Source of the DNA: Patiria miniata
Lineage: Eukaryota > Echinodermata > Asteroidea > Valvatida > Asterinidae
Assembly: GCF_015706575.1 (NCBI RefSeq)
Contig: NW_024037063.1
Location: 20,708,927 to 20,772,926 of the forward strand
Length of the DNA: 64,000 bases
Direction: 5' to 3'
The translations under genes and the position numbers were made by a program. This document shows positions 1 to 10,709 of the stretch, one piece after another (the first letter of the stretch is position 1; the number at the start of each line of letters is the position of its first letter). Below the pieces are notes generated by a model. The model was not told the DNA's origin. It was given only the letters and a program-made list of their open reading frames with translations, and made no database searches.

Positions 1-308
1 CCGTTATTTCTTGAATGTGGTCCTTGGAGGGGTGACCACTGCCTCAATCGTGCAAAATCCTCCAGCAATCACTGTCAATATGTTGAGGCAGAGCCAGTGA
101 CATCCTGGAGCAGTGTGGAAGATTTCAAGTATAATCTAGGCCTAAAGTTATGCACGGTTGAGTATAAACAACACAAGGTCCAGCCCATGACCTTGACACA
201 GTGCATTCTCCAAAATCAGCCACACATTTTTTGCCATATAGCCTCAATCCCATGAAATCCTGAATTTTGCAAAGAGGATTTTGGAGGATTTGGGAAGGTT
301 AGGGTTAA
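1..308 (-). mobile_element. A-family TTAA-flanked MITE (piggyBac-like), partial
   Basis: The interval ends in GGTTAGGGTTAA at 297-308 and carries the family's motifs (CCTCAATCC...CCTCC, GGAGGGGTGACCACTGCCTC). Its other end is off the window. It is inverted relative to the copy at 2524-2925. Confidence 0.7.
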
Positions 309-1145
309 TGCAGTCGTCCTCCAAGAGTGGTTATGAATAGCACACTACCGGTACCTATCCTACATTTAAACAAATTTCCTTGAAGTCATTCTTAATGATA
401 CTTGAATGGCAAATTACAATGTACCAAGTTTAACTTGACAGTAAACATGTCACACCTTGGATGGACCCTTAATTTATGTACAAACTGCTTCCCAAAATTC
501 ATCATTATTTTCCAACATCAGCTTAAATTCATGAAGAAAAATAGTAAACATCTTCACAAACAAAAAGAAAATCCAAATCTGAAAAAAGAATTTATAGGCC
601 TACATGTACCATCAAAGTAAAATATCACACAAGAAGGGGGAAAAAACAAGCAGACAAAATCAGAATATTCAGGATCAAACAAACAATCAAAATTGATCCC
701 TTGGGGGAGGGGTATAGAAAGTAGGAACCCAACATTCCTGGCGATCACATATCTGGCTGGGTCAATCTGTCTAGTGTCTGAAGGACCAGACACTGTCTAG
801 CCGACCCAACGACCCGACCTGACCTTTTTTTCTTTCTCCCCAATGCCATTATCATGGCCACCGCCCACTAAGCAGGCTAGACCTCCCAAGGCCAGGCTAG
901 GGGTCTAATATGCCTGCGCTGGCCACAACTCCATGCATTAACAGCATGTGGGTGACCCCTAGCTAGAGTAAACAAATGCAGCACAAAGCACTTGAACAAG
1001 CAAGAGGCCCATTTTAGGGTAGTCACTGCATTTTCTTGTTTAGCTGTACATATGTACATGCATGTACAATGTACAATGTACATGCACTCCAATGTTGTAC
1101 ATTTACTTTGTTCAATATATCTTGAGATTTGAATTTTTATTTGAG

Positions 1146-1275
1146 TAAAGGCTGCTTTATAGTACTTCACGGAGTGTGGATTCGAAGGGAATTGGATGTC
1201 ACGAAACATTCACTGCGAAATTTGCTGGCGTAACCGTTGAAATGTGTTGAACTTTTGTGAATTCGCTGTGGGGAA
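1146..1275 (+). repeat. U repeat
   Basis: AAAGGCTGCTTTATAG, GCGAAATTTGC and CTTTTGTGAATTCGC occur in the same order as at 10048-10165. Confidence 0.45.
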
Positions 1276-2523
1276 TCGTGCCACGACTTCACAAGTTCAC
1301 AAATTTGCGTTTGTGTTCGCTATGGCGTTGAGTATCATGAACCGGCCTGAATCCTTCTTGCTCAAAGAGAATCAAGTCAATATTTGGCAAAACACTCCCA
1401 CTGAATTTTTGATTAGTAAATTCTGGATACATCTTTGTTTCCTGTACAATAATGAAGTGTGCATGTACATGTCATGTACTTTGAACGTTCTGGTTTTTTA
1501 ACTGATTTTGCATTGTAACGCACAAGAGTTTGATTTTAGACAATAATTTCTGACATGCACTTTCAAACACAGTACTAAAAAAAAGAGATAAAAAACTTGT
1601 AACTTCTACTCTGTTGAAAAAAATGACCTTCTTTTATTTGTAAAAAAACATATCTAAAAGGGTACTTTTTGGTATGCTTGGAAACAGATCTGATATTCCA
1701 GGATTATAAAACACATTTCTTCCACACTATTTGAATTTATAGGCCTACATTATCACAAAGCAAATGTTTTTTGTCTGAGAATTTCTTACAGTTTAATATC
1801 AAAGGTATTTCCAACGCATAAAAAGCAATTCCAATCGCCCTAAAAAATTTGGATTGCTACCCGCAGTAGTTATACATAAATGGGCGTTCTTAAAAATATT
1901 ATATCAAGTTTTGTGCACTATTATAACTGCAATTGCTTTGCTGACCCAAACGTCTACTTCTGGTAACATGAAATATTTGGTTGAAAGAAATTCAAATATG
2001 GGTCATCTACATGTATAAATTTAGGGTCCAAAGTGTGAAAATGTTACTGTCCCTGTATACTGAAATTTGTATCCTTGTGGAGACATTTCTTTGTTCTCGT
2101 GTACTAAAGTTTTTGAGTTTGAAAGTACAGTTTCAAAATGCTCTTATTTTAACCAGAATTAATTTCCTTGGCTGAAATTCGGACTTAATATCCCTTTTCT
2201 AAAACTCTACCATTTGCGACAGATCAACATACCTTGGAAATTCCTAGTTTTTGAGTATAATCCATATATGTATTTCGTGAAAACCTTGTGTAGACGTATT
2301 CATCTACATGTATAGAAATTTCCATGTGGAGACATATACAATCTTTTGTTTCCTATTGTGTGCATGTCTCCAGAGGGCACGGTGTATCAGATCCTGTTAC
2401 CTTGGTACTTAGCAATTTGCTATTCAAGTATTGTTAATTAAGAATGACTTCGAAGCTTTTTTTTATTATTATTTGTTGGGTAGCTAGTTTGCTACTCATA
2501 ATCACTCTTGGAGGACGACCGCA

Positions 2524-2925
2524 TTAACCCTAACCCTCCTCAATCCTCCAAAATTCACCTGGCGGTTTTTGAAGGATTTTAGAGGATTGAGGCTGAATTG
2601 CAAAAAAATTGTCCGTTGATTTTTGAGGATGCATTGTGACGAGTTCGTACGCTGTACCCTGTATTGTTTATGTTCAGCCATGCATAACTGAACCCTGCAT
2701 TATTCTCGATATCATCCGCACAGCTTCTGAATGTCATCGGCACTGCCTCAACCCATTAACAGTAATTGTTGGAGGATTTGGAAGGATTGAGGCAGTGGTC
2801 ACCCCTCCACTGAACAAATTCAGGAAATAACAGATGATTTTGGAGGAGGATTGAGGCTGAATCCAATTTTTACATTTTGCAGGATTGAGGATGGTTTCTA
2901 GCCAAAAGGGCCTAGGGGTTAGGCC
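2524..2925 (+). mobile_element. A-family TTAA-flanked MITE (piggyBac-like)
   Basis: It starts TTAACCCTAACCCTCC and ends near CCTAGGGGTTAGG, where the right TTAA has decayed. Many short GGAGGATTGAGG motifs occur in both orientations. It is the inverted partner of 1-308. Confidence 0.7.
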
Positions 2926-2955
2926 AAACAAATATATATTTCTGCTTTCAATTAC

Positions 2956-3185
2956 ATGGCAATTGAAAATAGGGTAGGTTGGTAGGGAAATTTTTTTTTT
3001 GCATTTTTTTTTGGTGTGCGATCATATGGAGGCGTCTGTGTGTAGTCAGGGTAAAAGGTAGAAATTGACGGTTTTGGGTGTTTTTTCTCATTTTCCCAAT
3101 AAAAAAATTAGGGTAGGGGCAGTCAGAATAAGGTAGGTAGAGAAACCGGAAGCAGGACTATTATTTTTTTTTGGCCTTAGGGTTA
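2956..3185 (+). mobile_element. C-family short repeat
   Basis: A 230-bp unit with AATAGGGTAGGT near the left end, CGATCATATGGAGG in the middle and GGTAGGTAG...TTTGGCC at the right end. It shares its layout with 28214-28440 and 29691-29925. GGCC-containing ends suggest a small inverted-terminal-repeat element. Confidence 0.55.
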
Positions 3186-3637
3186 ACCATTTCATGTCGG
3201 ATGACGTGTATATACACACAAAGGTTTTGCTGTATTCAGAACGGATGACGGATAAACGCGCAACAAGCGAGGTCGGAAGTATCTGTCTGCAACCTGCACG
3301 CAGCGAGGCCAGAAATATCAGGGTGTGCAACTTGCAGATGGCGGCCTGAACCCGTCTGGCATCGAGGTTCGTGAAAAACAATCCCGCGCCTGGGTCCGGT
3401 CAATGTCAAAATAATCCCGGCGCTAACTGGTTAACAAGTGCATCAGAATTATATAATCACTAATGTCAGATTAGACGTAACAGGGTCAGGAAAAAAAGTG
3501 GACTAAAATTTAAGGACTGTCTCATATTCAAATATCAAATTAGTTGAAAAGACTTGTACATGTAGAAAAGACCTTGTACATGTGGGTACAAGTCCAGAGA
3601 CTTAAGTGAGAAAACTAAGAAAATAGCTAAGACCCAC

Positions 3638-3837
3638 CTGTCTCTGACCAGGACCGTGCCGTGCTCAGGCAGCCCCTTGTTGTCTTTCCCCAGAGCAGAG
3701 GGGGACCAAGGTCTGAAAGCGGAGGGTCGCTGTAGGGACATCCCGTCGACCGACCACGCCGATGTTATAATGGCATCCTTGCTGTACGCATCATCCTCAA
3801 TTTTTATCTTCTTGGCGTTTCCGTTCTCGTCGTAACC
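3638..3837 (-). CDS. SKI: Ski coding exon 2 (residues 359-424 plus two bases)
   Basis: Read on the minus strand, this 200-nt exon follows a pyrimidine-rich tract and an AACTGCAG acceptor. It opens in phase 0 with GYDENGNAKKIKIEDD, so it joins exon 1 (...KRKH) in frame. Residues 397-405 (PSAFRPWSP) are the conserved segment that follows the Smad4-binding domain in Ski proteins. The exon ends VRD plus AG at a good donor (CAG|GTGGGT, intron from 3637). The AG would be completed to Ser by exon 3, matching the (I/V)RDS junction expected in the family. The stretch between residues 359 and 396 is acidic/basic and lineage-specific. No candidate exon 3 lies between here and the left edge. The open frame continues 35 codons into intron 2, so intron retention would give a short truncated protein. 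The assignment rests on the motif, strand and matching splice phases. Confidence 0.93.
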
Positions 3838-4638
3838 CTGCAGTTGTGAACAAAAACAAAAATGGTCAAATAAACCGAACAGGGAAACTCAACTACTCGA
3901 GTACTACTCTTGAGTACTTGCGAGTAGTTTACACTACTCGGTCTACTGATGTTTTTTTTAGTACTCAATTAATCATGGCATGAGTATGTAAATTGGGCAA
4001 AGAAATTGCCTGAAGAAATTGAGGGGGAAAACTGTCTTGAAAATCTGACAAAAGTTGGTCAGACTGTCAGTCAGTCGGTCTGTCTCACGTTTATAAAAAA
4101 AAACAAAGATTTTATTTAATATTTACAACTTACAAGGACTGGTCTGAACCATTTTCTACACCAATTTGATTTTTAAACAGCAGAGTAAAAAAGTGCAACG
4201 CTGCAGTTACCATTTACAAAAGCCTCAAGCAAGATTGACATTAAAAAGTCATATTTGTAAGCAAATACATCAAACAAAATCCAAATGTTTTGGAAATGGC
4301 TGTTGAAACACGCTGTTGAAACACGCAGTTCAATTTCTAAACAGCAAAAACTACAGACAGAAACAATTCAGAAGATTTGCTCAAAAAAAATTGAAGCTAT
4401 CCACACCAAAATCATCCTTGTTTAGACCAATTTTTATCCCAAAAAAATCTAGTCAAAACAAGCCCAAGGCACGACACAATCACATTTTTTGCCATTTCAC
4501 AACAAGATAGCAAAGCATTGACCTAGTTCACACAATACATTGGGCTTCCGAAACCAATCTCTGGTGGCCAGAATATTTCAAACACAAAGAACCCCCCCCC
4601 CCAAAAAAAAAAGAAAATAGCACAAACCATCCACCATT

Positions 4639-5176
4639 TTAAACGGAATGTACATCATTGGCTTTTGCTGTAATTTTCAGAAATGAACTATTTGAGGGGT
4701 TAGTATAATAGATCAAATATTGTTACACTGACATGTCTGAAGTTTTGTGTACGAAAATGCTGGAAAAACCAAGAAAAACAAAAATGTTCTAGTAGTCTGG
4801 TTCCCCGACTCCACTAAAGATGAAATGGATCAATTTATAGATGCCGGAAAATTGTAAGGTAAGGCCCTAGCTGGCCTGCACCCTTTCATGAACATGTAAC
4901 CAATAGCAAACAAAATTTGGACTGAAAAAAAAAATGGTAAATTTGGAGCAGTAGTTGAAAAAAAGTTAGGTTTTTCCAACGGTGGTCAGCTGACCACCGT
5001 TGGAAATTTATACAAAAATACCACTTTTTTTTTAAATGACTTCATACCAGGTGCCATAATTGTACAGGATGCTTTAGACTGTCATTTACCAACAATTGAA
5101 CATCCTAGTAAGGTATTTCTTAAAAAATTGGTAGTTTTGTTTTTTGATGTTTGCAAATGTTGTATATTCCCTTTAA
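4639..5176 (+). mobile_element. B-family TTAA-flanked MITE with central palindrome
   Basis: It is bounded by TTAA at 4639-4642 and 5173-5176. The short terminal inverted repeats read GGAATGTAC... and ...GTATATTCCC. The centre (about 4973-5010) is a perfect 34-nt palindrome around GGTCAGCTGACC. No coding capacity. Confidence 0.7.
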
Positions 5177-7201
5177 TTCAAGGGGGCGAGGGGAACATAC
5201 AGAACGGCCTTGGTAAAAATGTTGGTGTCCTTGGAACTAGCAAGGATATGATGGGGGCCTCTTGGGAAATTGCAGTTATTGCCCCACTTTTTTCTCTTAA
5301 GGTCTTTCCCCTCCCCCCCCCTAAGAAAATGGAACACTGGACCAGAGCTGAATACCACTGGTTTTTCTCTTTTAGTGTAGCACGTCCACACACCACTGCA
5401 CCTTGTAAGGCTACCCTGGATGGCCTAGATTAGTGGCAGCAACACAACAAATTATTCATGCTGTTCCCACCAGATGGCTAAATTAAAGTGGTCATCATGA
5501 ACACTGCTAGATATTTTAAAGGCTGCAACTTGCAATGTTTACGTCATTAGGCGATTGATGTTTTAGCAAAATTGTTCTGCAAGTGCAACTTTGTTTCCCT
5601 TGCTAGCCAAACACGATCTTCAAATGTGCTGTTCAACTCTTTAATTTAAAAATGTTCGATATTAAATAACATTAGAAACGCAATTAGCTTTTTAACTTTG
5701 AGTTGGGTGGGCGGGGTTTGATGAATGCCAAGGGGGGGGGGGGGACTCCTTCAGCACACTGGATGACAGAGCATTTCCTATGCAAAACTCAGATCATCCA
5801 GAAAATCTGCTCTGATGTAGGAACGACCAATGTTTGGCAAATTTCCAAGCTTAATAGTCCACGCATACAATACACTTGTTGCACCACTGGCACCATACAT
5901 TGAAACACCCAACAAAGGGTGATATTTTGTCCATTCTTTTCTCCACAGAAAGCACAAAAAAGTCCTTCACCCAAAAAATAACTAAATCTTCCTTACCAAT
6001 GAACGTGCCTTAACATCTGCTCTGGCACTGAATGAATACATGCATGCTTCATTCCATCTGCATGTCATTCAACCCCCCACGCGCTAGGGCTCCAACATCG
6101 CTTCTTGGAAAGCCAGCTAGGCTAATGAGCAAACCATTCGCCAAGGCCATGGAGCATCCCCCCCCCCCCCCCCAGCACAGCAGCACAGCTGGCCTTGGCA
6201 AAACTAACCCCATACAGTTGTGGTTTTCCAAACTTCAAAACAACCTACCCCCTTTCAATTGTGTGATTTCCGTTTCCCTGCTTTCATTTGAATAGTTACA
6301 CAATGCCCGCTTCTGGGGCAGGCAAAACACTCTCTTGAGGAGGGGCTTGGAAGGAAAAGTTTGATGACATTTTCGCTGGTGAACTCATTGGTAATGCAAT
6401 ACCTGGCATTTTGGAGGTGATTTACTTTTGTATCTAGGGGCTTGCGCTATAGATAAGTGACTTAACCATGCCTGTGAAATACATGTAGTTTATAAGCCTT
6501 TAAGTCTGTCCATTCAAAAATACATCACGTTAGGAATTAACATGTACGGTAACTTGCACAAGGGTGCTTTTCTTCAAATTCTTGCCTTCCTCCTCCGAAC
6601 AACGTTCAAATAGAGCATGGAAGTCTTGCCAGTCAACGTTCACGTTTTATGTGAACGTCTAGTCACAGACTCCCGTATGTGAATTTACCCAATTGCTATC
6701 TACGTGATTAGTTGATATTTTTAACCATCTAATTTTCTAGCATTCCCAAAGTTATTTGCTTTTGAATAAAAGGAAAAAGCTATTTTTGTGTGTCTTGAAA
6801 ATAACACCAAAGGAAAGTTGAATTCGTTGAAGAGCACAGAGAGTCCTTCTTTGATTGGGAGAATATTGACTTAGCTGCTGAGACCAGTGCCTGAGACTTG
6901 AATTAAAAAAAACTGACCCGACCCCTGAACTTTGACCTGACTCTGGCACAGTGCCAAACAGAGCCCATGTAGAAATCCCTTACAAGCTTTGACCCCGTGA
7001 CCCCCAGGTTTCTTATCCCGCACAAACAGGACGTCGTCAGGGGGCATAGGAAGGACCCTGCATTTTATGAAGTAGGACAAAGCTTGGAGGGAGACCACAT
7101 TAACTGTACTGCCTGCGGTCACAATTTTCCTTTTTCTTTAAAGTCACTTGTGTGTTGCTAGTTTTACTACCTTCAATTCAAAAACCCTTTTCTGCCATAA
7201 C

Positions 7202-7370
7202 ACAGTGAAATCTTGATAAGTCAAACTCTGATAACTCAAAACAACTGTTAAGTCAAACAAAGAATCCATTCCCCATAACAATGATATACAACCCTGCTTA
7301 ACTCAAAACTCTGCTTAAGTCAAATTTTGAACCTGTTCCCTTGAGGTTTGACTTATCGAGATTTCACTGT
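7202..7370. mobile_element. Tc1/mariner (pogo)-like MITE
   Basis: Inverted termini of 25 bp, ACAGTGAAATCTTGATAAG... at 7202-7226 and ...CTTATCGAGATTTCACTGT at 7346-7370, differ by one base. The right end abuts TA. The interior repeats AACTCAAAAC/AAGTCAAAC motifs. At 169 bp it has no coding capacity. Confidence 0.75.
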
Positions 7371-8939
7371 ACCTCAAATCTATTTTGCAGTGTAAATAAT
7401 TCCTTTTCCAACTTCTTCCTTTGCTGTTTCTGTAAAACTTATTTATCCCAACCAGAATTTTGCACAATCTTGGTTACTTGTTTTTATCCCAAAGCGACAA
7501 TCTCATAAAAAAAACGGACAAATACATCACATTTGTAACCAAGTTCCAATTCTGTCACTGTCAGTTGCATGCTTTCATGGGTTTAAATTTTATTGCCTCT
7601 AAACTTTCATCCAAAAAAGATTGTGTAATCCAATCCCCCCCCCCCAACCTACTAAAAACTCACAAGTTACACATAAACTCCTTTAACGACCCTACAAAAG
7701 TACCCTTTAAAGTCTCACTGCAGTCCACCTATTAGATTTTTTGTCATTCATGGACACTTTAAAAGATGGGAACAAAAGTGTCACCCCTCCCCCCCCCCCC
7801 CAACAAAAAAATAATCCAGGGTTCGCCAGGATGCAATAATCAAAACCGCCAGGCCAACTGTTTTTGAAAGACCTTGAAAAAAAAATGAAAGAAGAAATTC
7901 CATCACATACACAGTGTTTACATGATTAAGTCCTATCCCCAAAGCAGCAGGCATTCTGACTGTGTGCACATGTTTGGCACAAGATGGAGTAGAGTTGGCA
8001 ACCAGCCAACATTTTTTTTCCAAGGACCATGGGACACATTTTCTTGGTAGGGGATATTACATGTACATGTAAACGCATTAGGTAATTGTACAATGTGTGT
8101 ACATGTACCGGACTAGGACCAGCTTTTACATCATAACTCAATGGGTTTTAAGGCTTCACAAAAAGGAAAAAATGTTTGCCTCTGAAAACTTTAGGAGTTC
8201 TGTTTTTCAGTTTTTGTACCATTAATGACAGGTGGTTACAAAATGGTTTAACTTAAGGGTGCTTTTCTTGGTTTAGGAATAGGATTGGTAAGAATTTGGA
8301 CAATGGGTATTTTTCTTTAGAAGGGGCAGGAAATGGAATATCTTTGGGGCTGATCTAGCCTTTATTATGCGTTTGAATGTCTAGAGGTATGAAAAATTGC
8401 TTCCTGCAATAGTCTGGTGCCACCAGTAACAGGGTGAAACATTGCAATATAATCACAGGACACTACACCAATATGGAGGATGCTCAATGAAAATCTCAAC
8501 ATACTTGCGCAAACACACAACAATAAGGGATGACTTCTCTGAACTTGGTTATTCAGACAATAGATCCTCACAACAACAAACTCAAGTGCAAACTCTCACA
8601 ATTTTGGACAATACTAAAAAAAAATTCGCTGGCAACAAAAATGCAAGCCCAGCACAAACACCTTTGTGCCAAATTCCAAGTTCCATTTGGCAGTTGGCCA
8701 ACAACTGGTGAATAACCCTTGGAGCCAGTGCATGCTACACTGGGAAGCTTAATTGAAGCTGAGAGGTACAACAGTACATTTATCTTTTTACATACGTCAA
8801 ACCATGGTGCTGGTCAAATTAAGATCGTTTTTATGTATTAACGAATACATACATGTCAACGAGCATATATACCTACATGTTTGTAAGTGATGGCACACAC
8901 TAACTTTAATTTGCTGGTATATAACACATAAGGCTATAC

Positions 8940-9482
8940 AGAGCGAGTCAGAATGATCTTGACCCAAATTGAAGAAAATATTAAAAATGTAGCAATTATC
9001 AAACAAGTGCAAATGAGATATATGTTAAAGGCTGGTATTTTGGACATAAGTGGAGTCAGGTTGGCGTAGCGGTACTTTGCTCGCCTTCCACCGCTGTGAC
9101 CCGCGTTTGATTCCCGCCTGGGCCAATAATTATGTGGATTGGGTTTTCAGTCCCTGCCTGGGTTTTCCTCAGAATACTCTTCTGGGGTTTTCCTCCCACC
9201 TCTAAAACTGTAATTTCTTCACATTGTCTTCTCTTTACTGGGACCCATGGGAGATCAGTGGATTCCACTGAATGGGCTACCCAGTTAAAATAAGAAATAA
9301 ATAAATAAATAAATAAGTGAAAGTTTAATAGTACATGCGTGTAAATCCTAATTGTACCATTTTGAAGAAAAGCGCTAGCAAAAAAAACAGGCTAAAAACA
9401 CTCGGACCACGGTTCTACGGTTCAACAAATACAATCGCGGTACTGATGTGGCTGCATTGTTTGAAATGCAGTCACACTGTTT
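8940..9482 (+). mobile_element. E-family foldback half-copy, split by a SINE
   Basis: The sequence matches one arm plus the loop of the hairpin at 14675-15152 (GAGTCAGAATGATC, TATTTTGGACATA, ACCATTTTGAAGAAAAG, CACGGTTC). The second arm is missing after 9482. The SINE at 9053-9312 interrupts the arm. Confidence 0.7.
9053..9312 (+). mobile_element. tRNA-derived SINE inserted in a foldback element
   Basis: The head looks like a Pol III promoter: GTTGGCGTAGCGGT as box A and a weak box B near GCGTTTGATTCCCGCC. A body with TTTTCCTCCCACC follows, then an (AAAT)n tail. A 7-bp target duplication ATAAGTG flanks it (9046-9052, 9313-9319). The uninterrupted site is seen in the related copy at 14780-14795. 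Confidence 0.8.
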
Positions 9483-10047
9483 GACAAAAAATTATGGAAT
9501 TTTAAGTGCACTGCACACTAAGGGCAAGGACCCATTGTCATTAGTCAACGTCCACTTTATTTTAAAACTGGACATGAGCCAACAGAGCGGATATTTTGCA
9601 ATTTGTGAAAATCCTGCTGGTAGCGACTTCAGACAAACAGAACACACTCTTGTTCTTCGATAAACAAAAAGAAAAAAGGAAGGGGTTGGTTTGTCAACAC
9701 AAAACTGATTGTGACAATAACAGTTCCTATGCAAGGGCTCAATAAAAAAAAAAAACAGGCTTGGTGTTTCAAAAATAGAACTTCACTTCTGCTGGTACTG
9801 GTGTTTTGATGGCAATAGTTTATGTCCATAGACATGTAAGATGTCGAGACTATAAAGTTGAGGATAAACATGTATTAAAGCAATCTTCAAAATACTGCAT
9901 GGTGTCCTCTGCCTGGGTGTTTACAATAATGTATACCAAAAGCAAGCCGTGATTATGTTTTTGCTTGAAGCAGTTGGCTCAAATTTAGCCAAAATGAATT
10001 ATCACGTCCTCCGGGGTTTCTCTCTAATAAGAAATGAACTTCCCTTT

Positions 10048-10165
10048 AAGGCTGTTTTATACATCATGTACAAGCGAAAGCGAACAAAATTGACTTCATA
10101 AAAACATGCTGCGAAATTTGCCGTATTGCTGAAATCTATTCAACTTCTGTGAATTCGCAGGACAA
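10048..10165 (+). repeat. U repeat
   Basis: TAAGGCTGTTTTATAC, GCGAAATTTGCCG and CTTCTGTGAATTCGC. Diverged partner of 1146-1275, directly upstream of a B-family MITE. Confidence 0.45.
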
Positions 10166-10177
10166 ATAGTATACCAA

Positions 10178-10709
10178 TTAAAGGGAATATACAACATTTG
10201 CAAACATCGAAAAATAAAACTACCAAGTTTTTACGAAATACCTTACTAGGATGTTGGTAAACGACAGTCTCAAGCATCTTGTAAAATTATGGCACCTGGT
10301 GTGAAGTCATTTTCAAGAAAATGGTATTTTTGTAAACATTTCCAACGGTGGTCGGCTGACCAGCGTTGGAAAAACCTAACTATTTTTCAACTACTGCTCC
10401 AAATTTACCATTTTTTCAGTCCAAATTTTGTTTGCTATTGGTTGTATGTTCATGAACGGGTGCAGGCCAGCTAGACTGGTTCGCTTGCTTTACAATTTTC
10501 CATCATCTATAAATTGATCCATTTTATCTTTTGTGGAGTCAGGGAACCAGACTACTTGAACATTTTTGTTTTTCTGGGTTTTTCCAACCTTTTCGAACAC
10601 AAAACTTAAAAAATGTCAGTGTAACAATATTTGATCTATTATACTAACCTCTCAAATAGTTCATTTCTGAAAATTACAGCAAAAGCCAATGATGTACATT
10701 CCCTTTTAA
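10178..10709 (-). mobile_element. B-family TTAA-flanked MITE
   Basis: Reverse copy with TTAA at 10178-10181 and 10706-10709. It starts TTAAAGGGAATATACAAC and ends TGTACATTCCCTTTTAA. The central palindrome has a few mismatches around GGTCGGCTGACC. Confidence 0.7.

Larger units (their letters stand above)
1..2935. repeat. Large inverted repeat: arms 1-435 and 2395-2935 around a 2-kb core
   Basis: Beyond the two inverted A-family copies, the next about 110-130 bases inward also match in inverse orientation: the stretch with AGAATGACTTC and CTTGGAGGACGAC (about 2395-2523) against its complement at 309-435. The repeated unit is therefore larger than the MITE. Core 436-2394 shows no gene. Confidence 0.6.
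1..3637 (-). other. SKI: Ski intron 2, 5' part (continues off the left edge)
   Basis: It begins at the exon 2 donor (GTGGGT, 3637) and runs beyond base 1. I looked for an exon encoding the conserved (S)FYxYKSFE segment that follows RDS in Ski and found no version with a proper acceptor. The interval holds a C-family repeat (2956-3185) and two inverted A-family elements around a core that shows no gene. Confidence 0.8.

Noticed and set aside
2368..2382. CTCF site (CTCCAGAGGGCACG)
   Set aside because: Only the right half of the consensus is matched, and it lies within a repeat core.
3565..3640. Candidate Ski exon 3 reading FYMYKSFQ on the minus strand
   Set aside because: No AG acceptor in the needed phase, the implied intron would be only about 70 bp, a stop follows three codons later, and the peptide arises from TACATG-type repeat sequence.
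9053..9130. tRNA gene
   Set aside because: Box A/B-like sequences are present, but the cloverleaf is not formed and the body and tail are those of a SINE.
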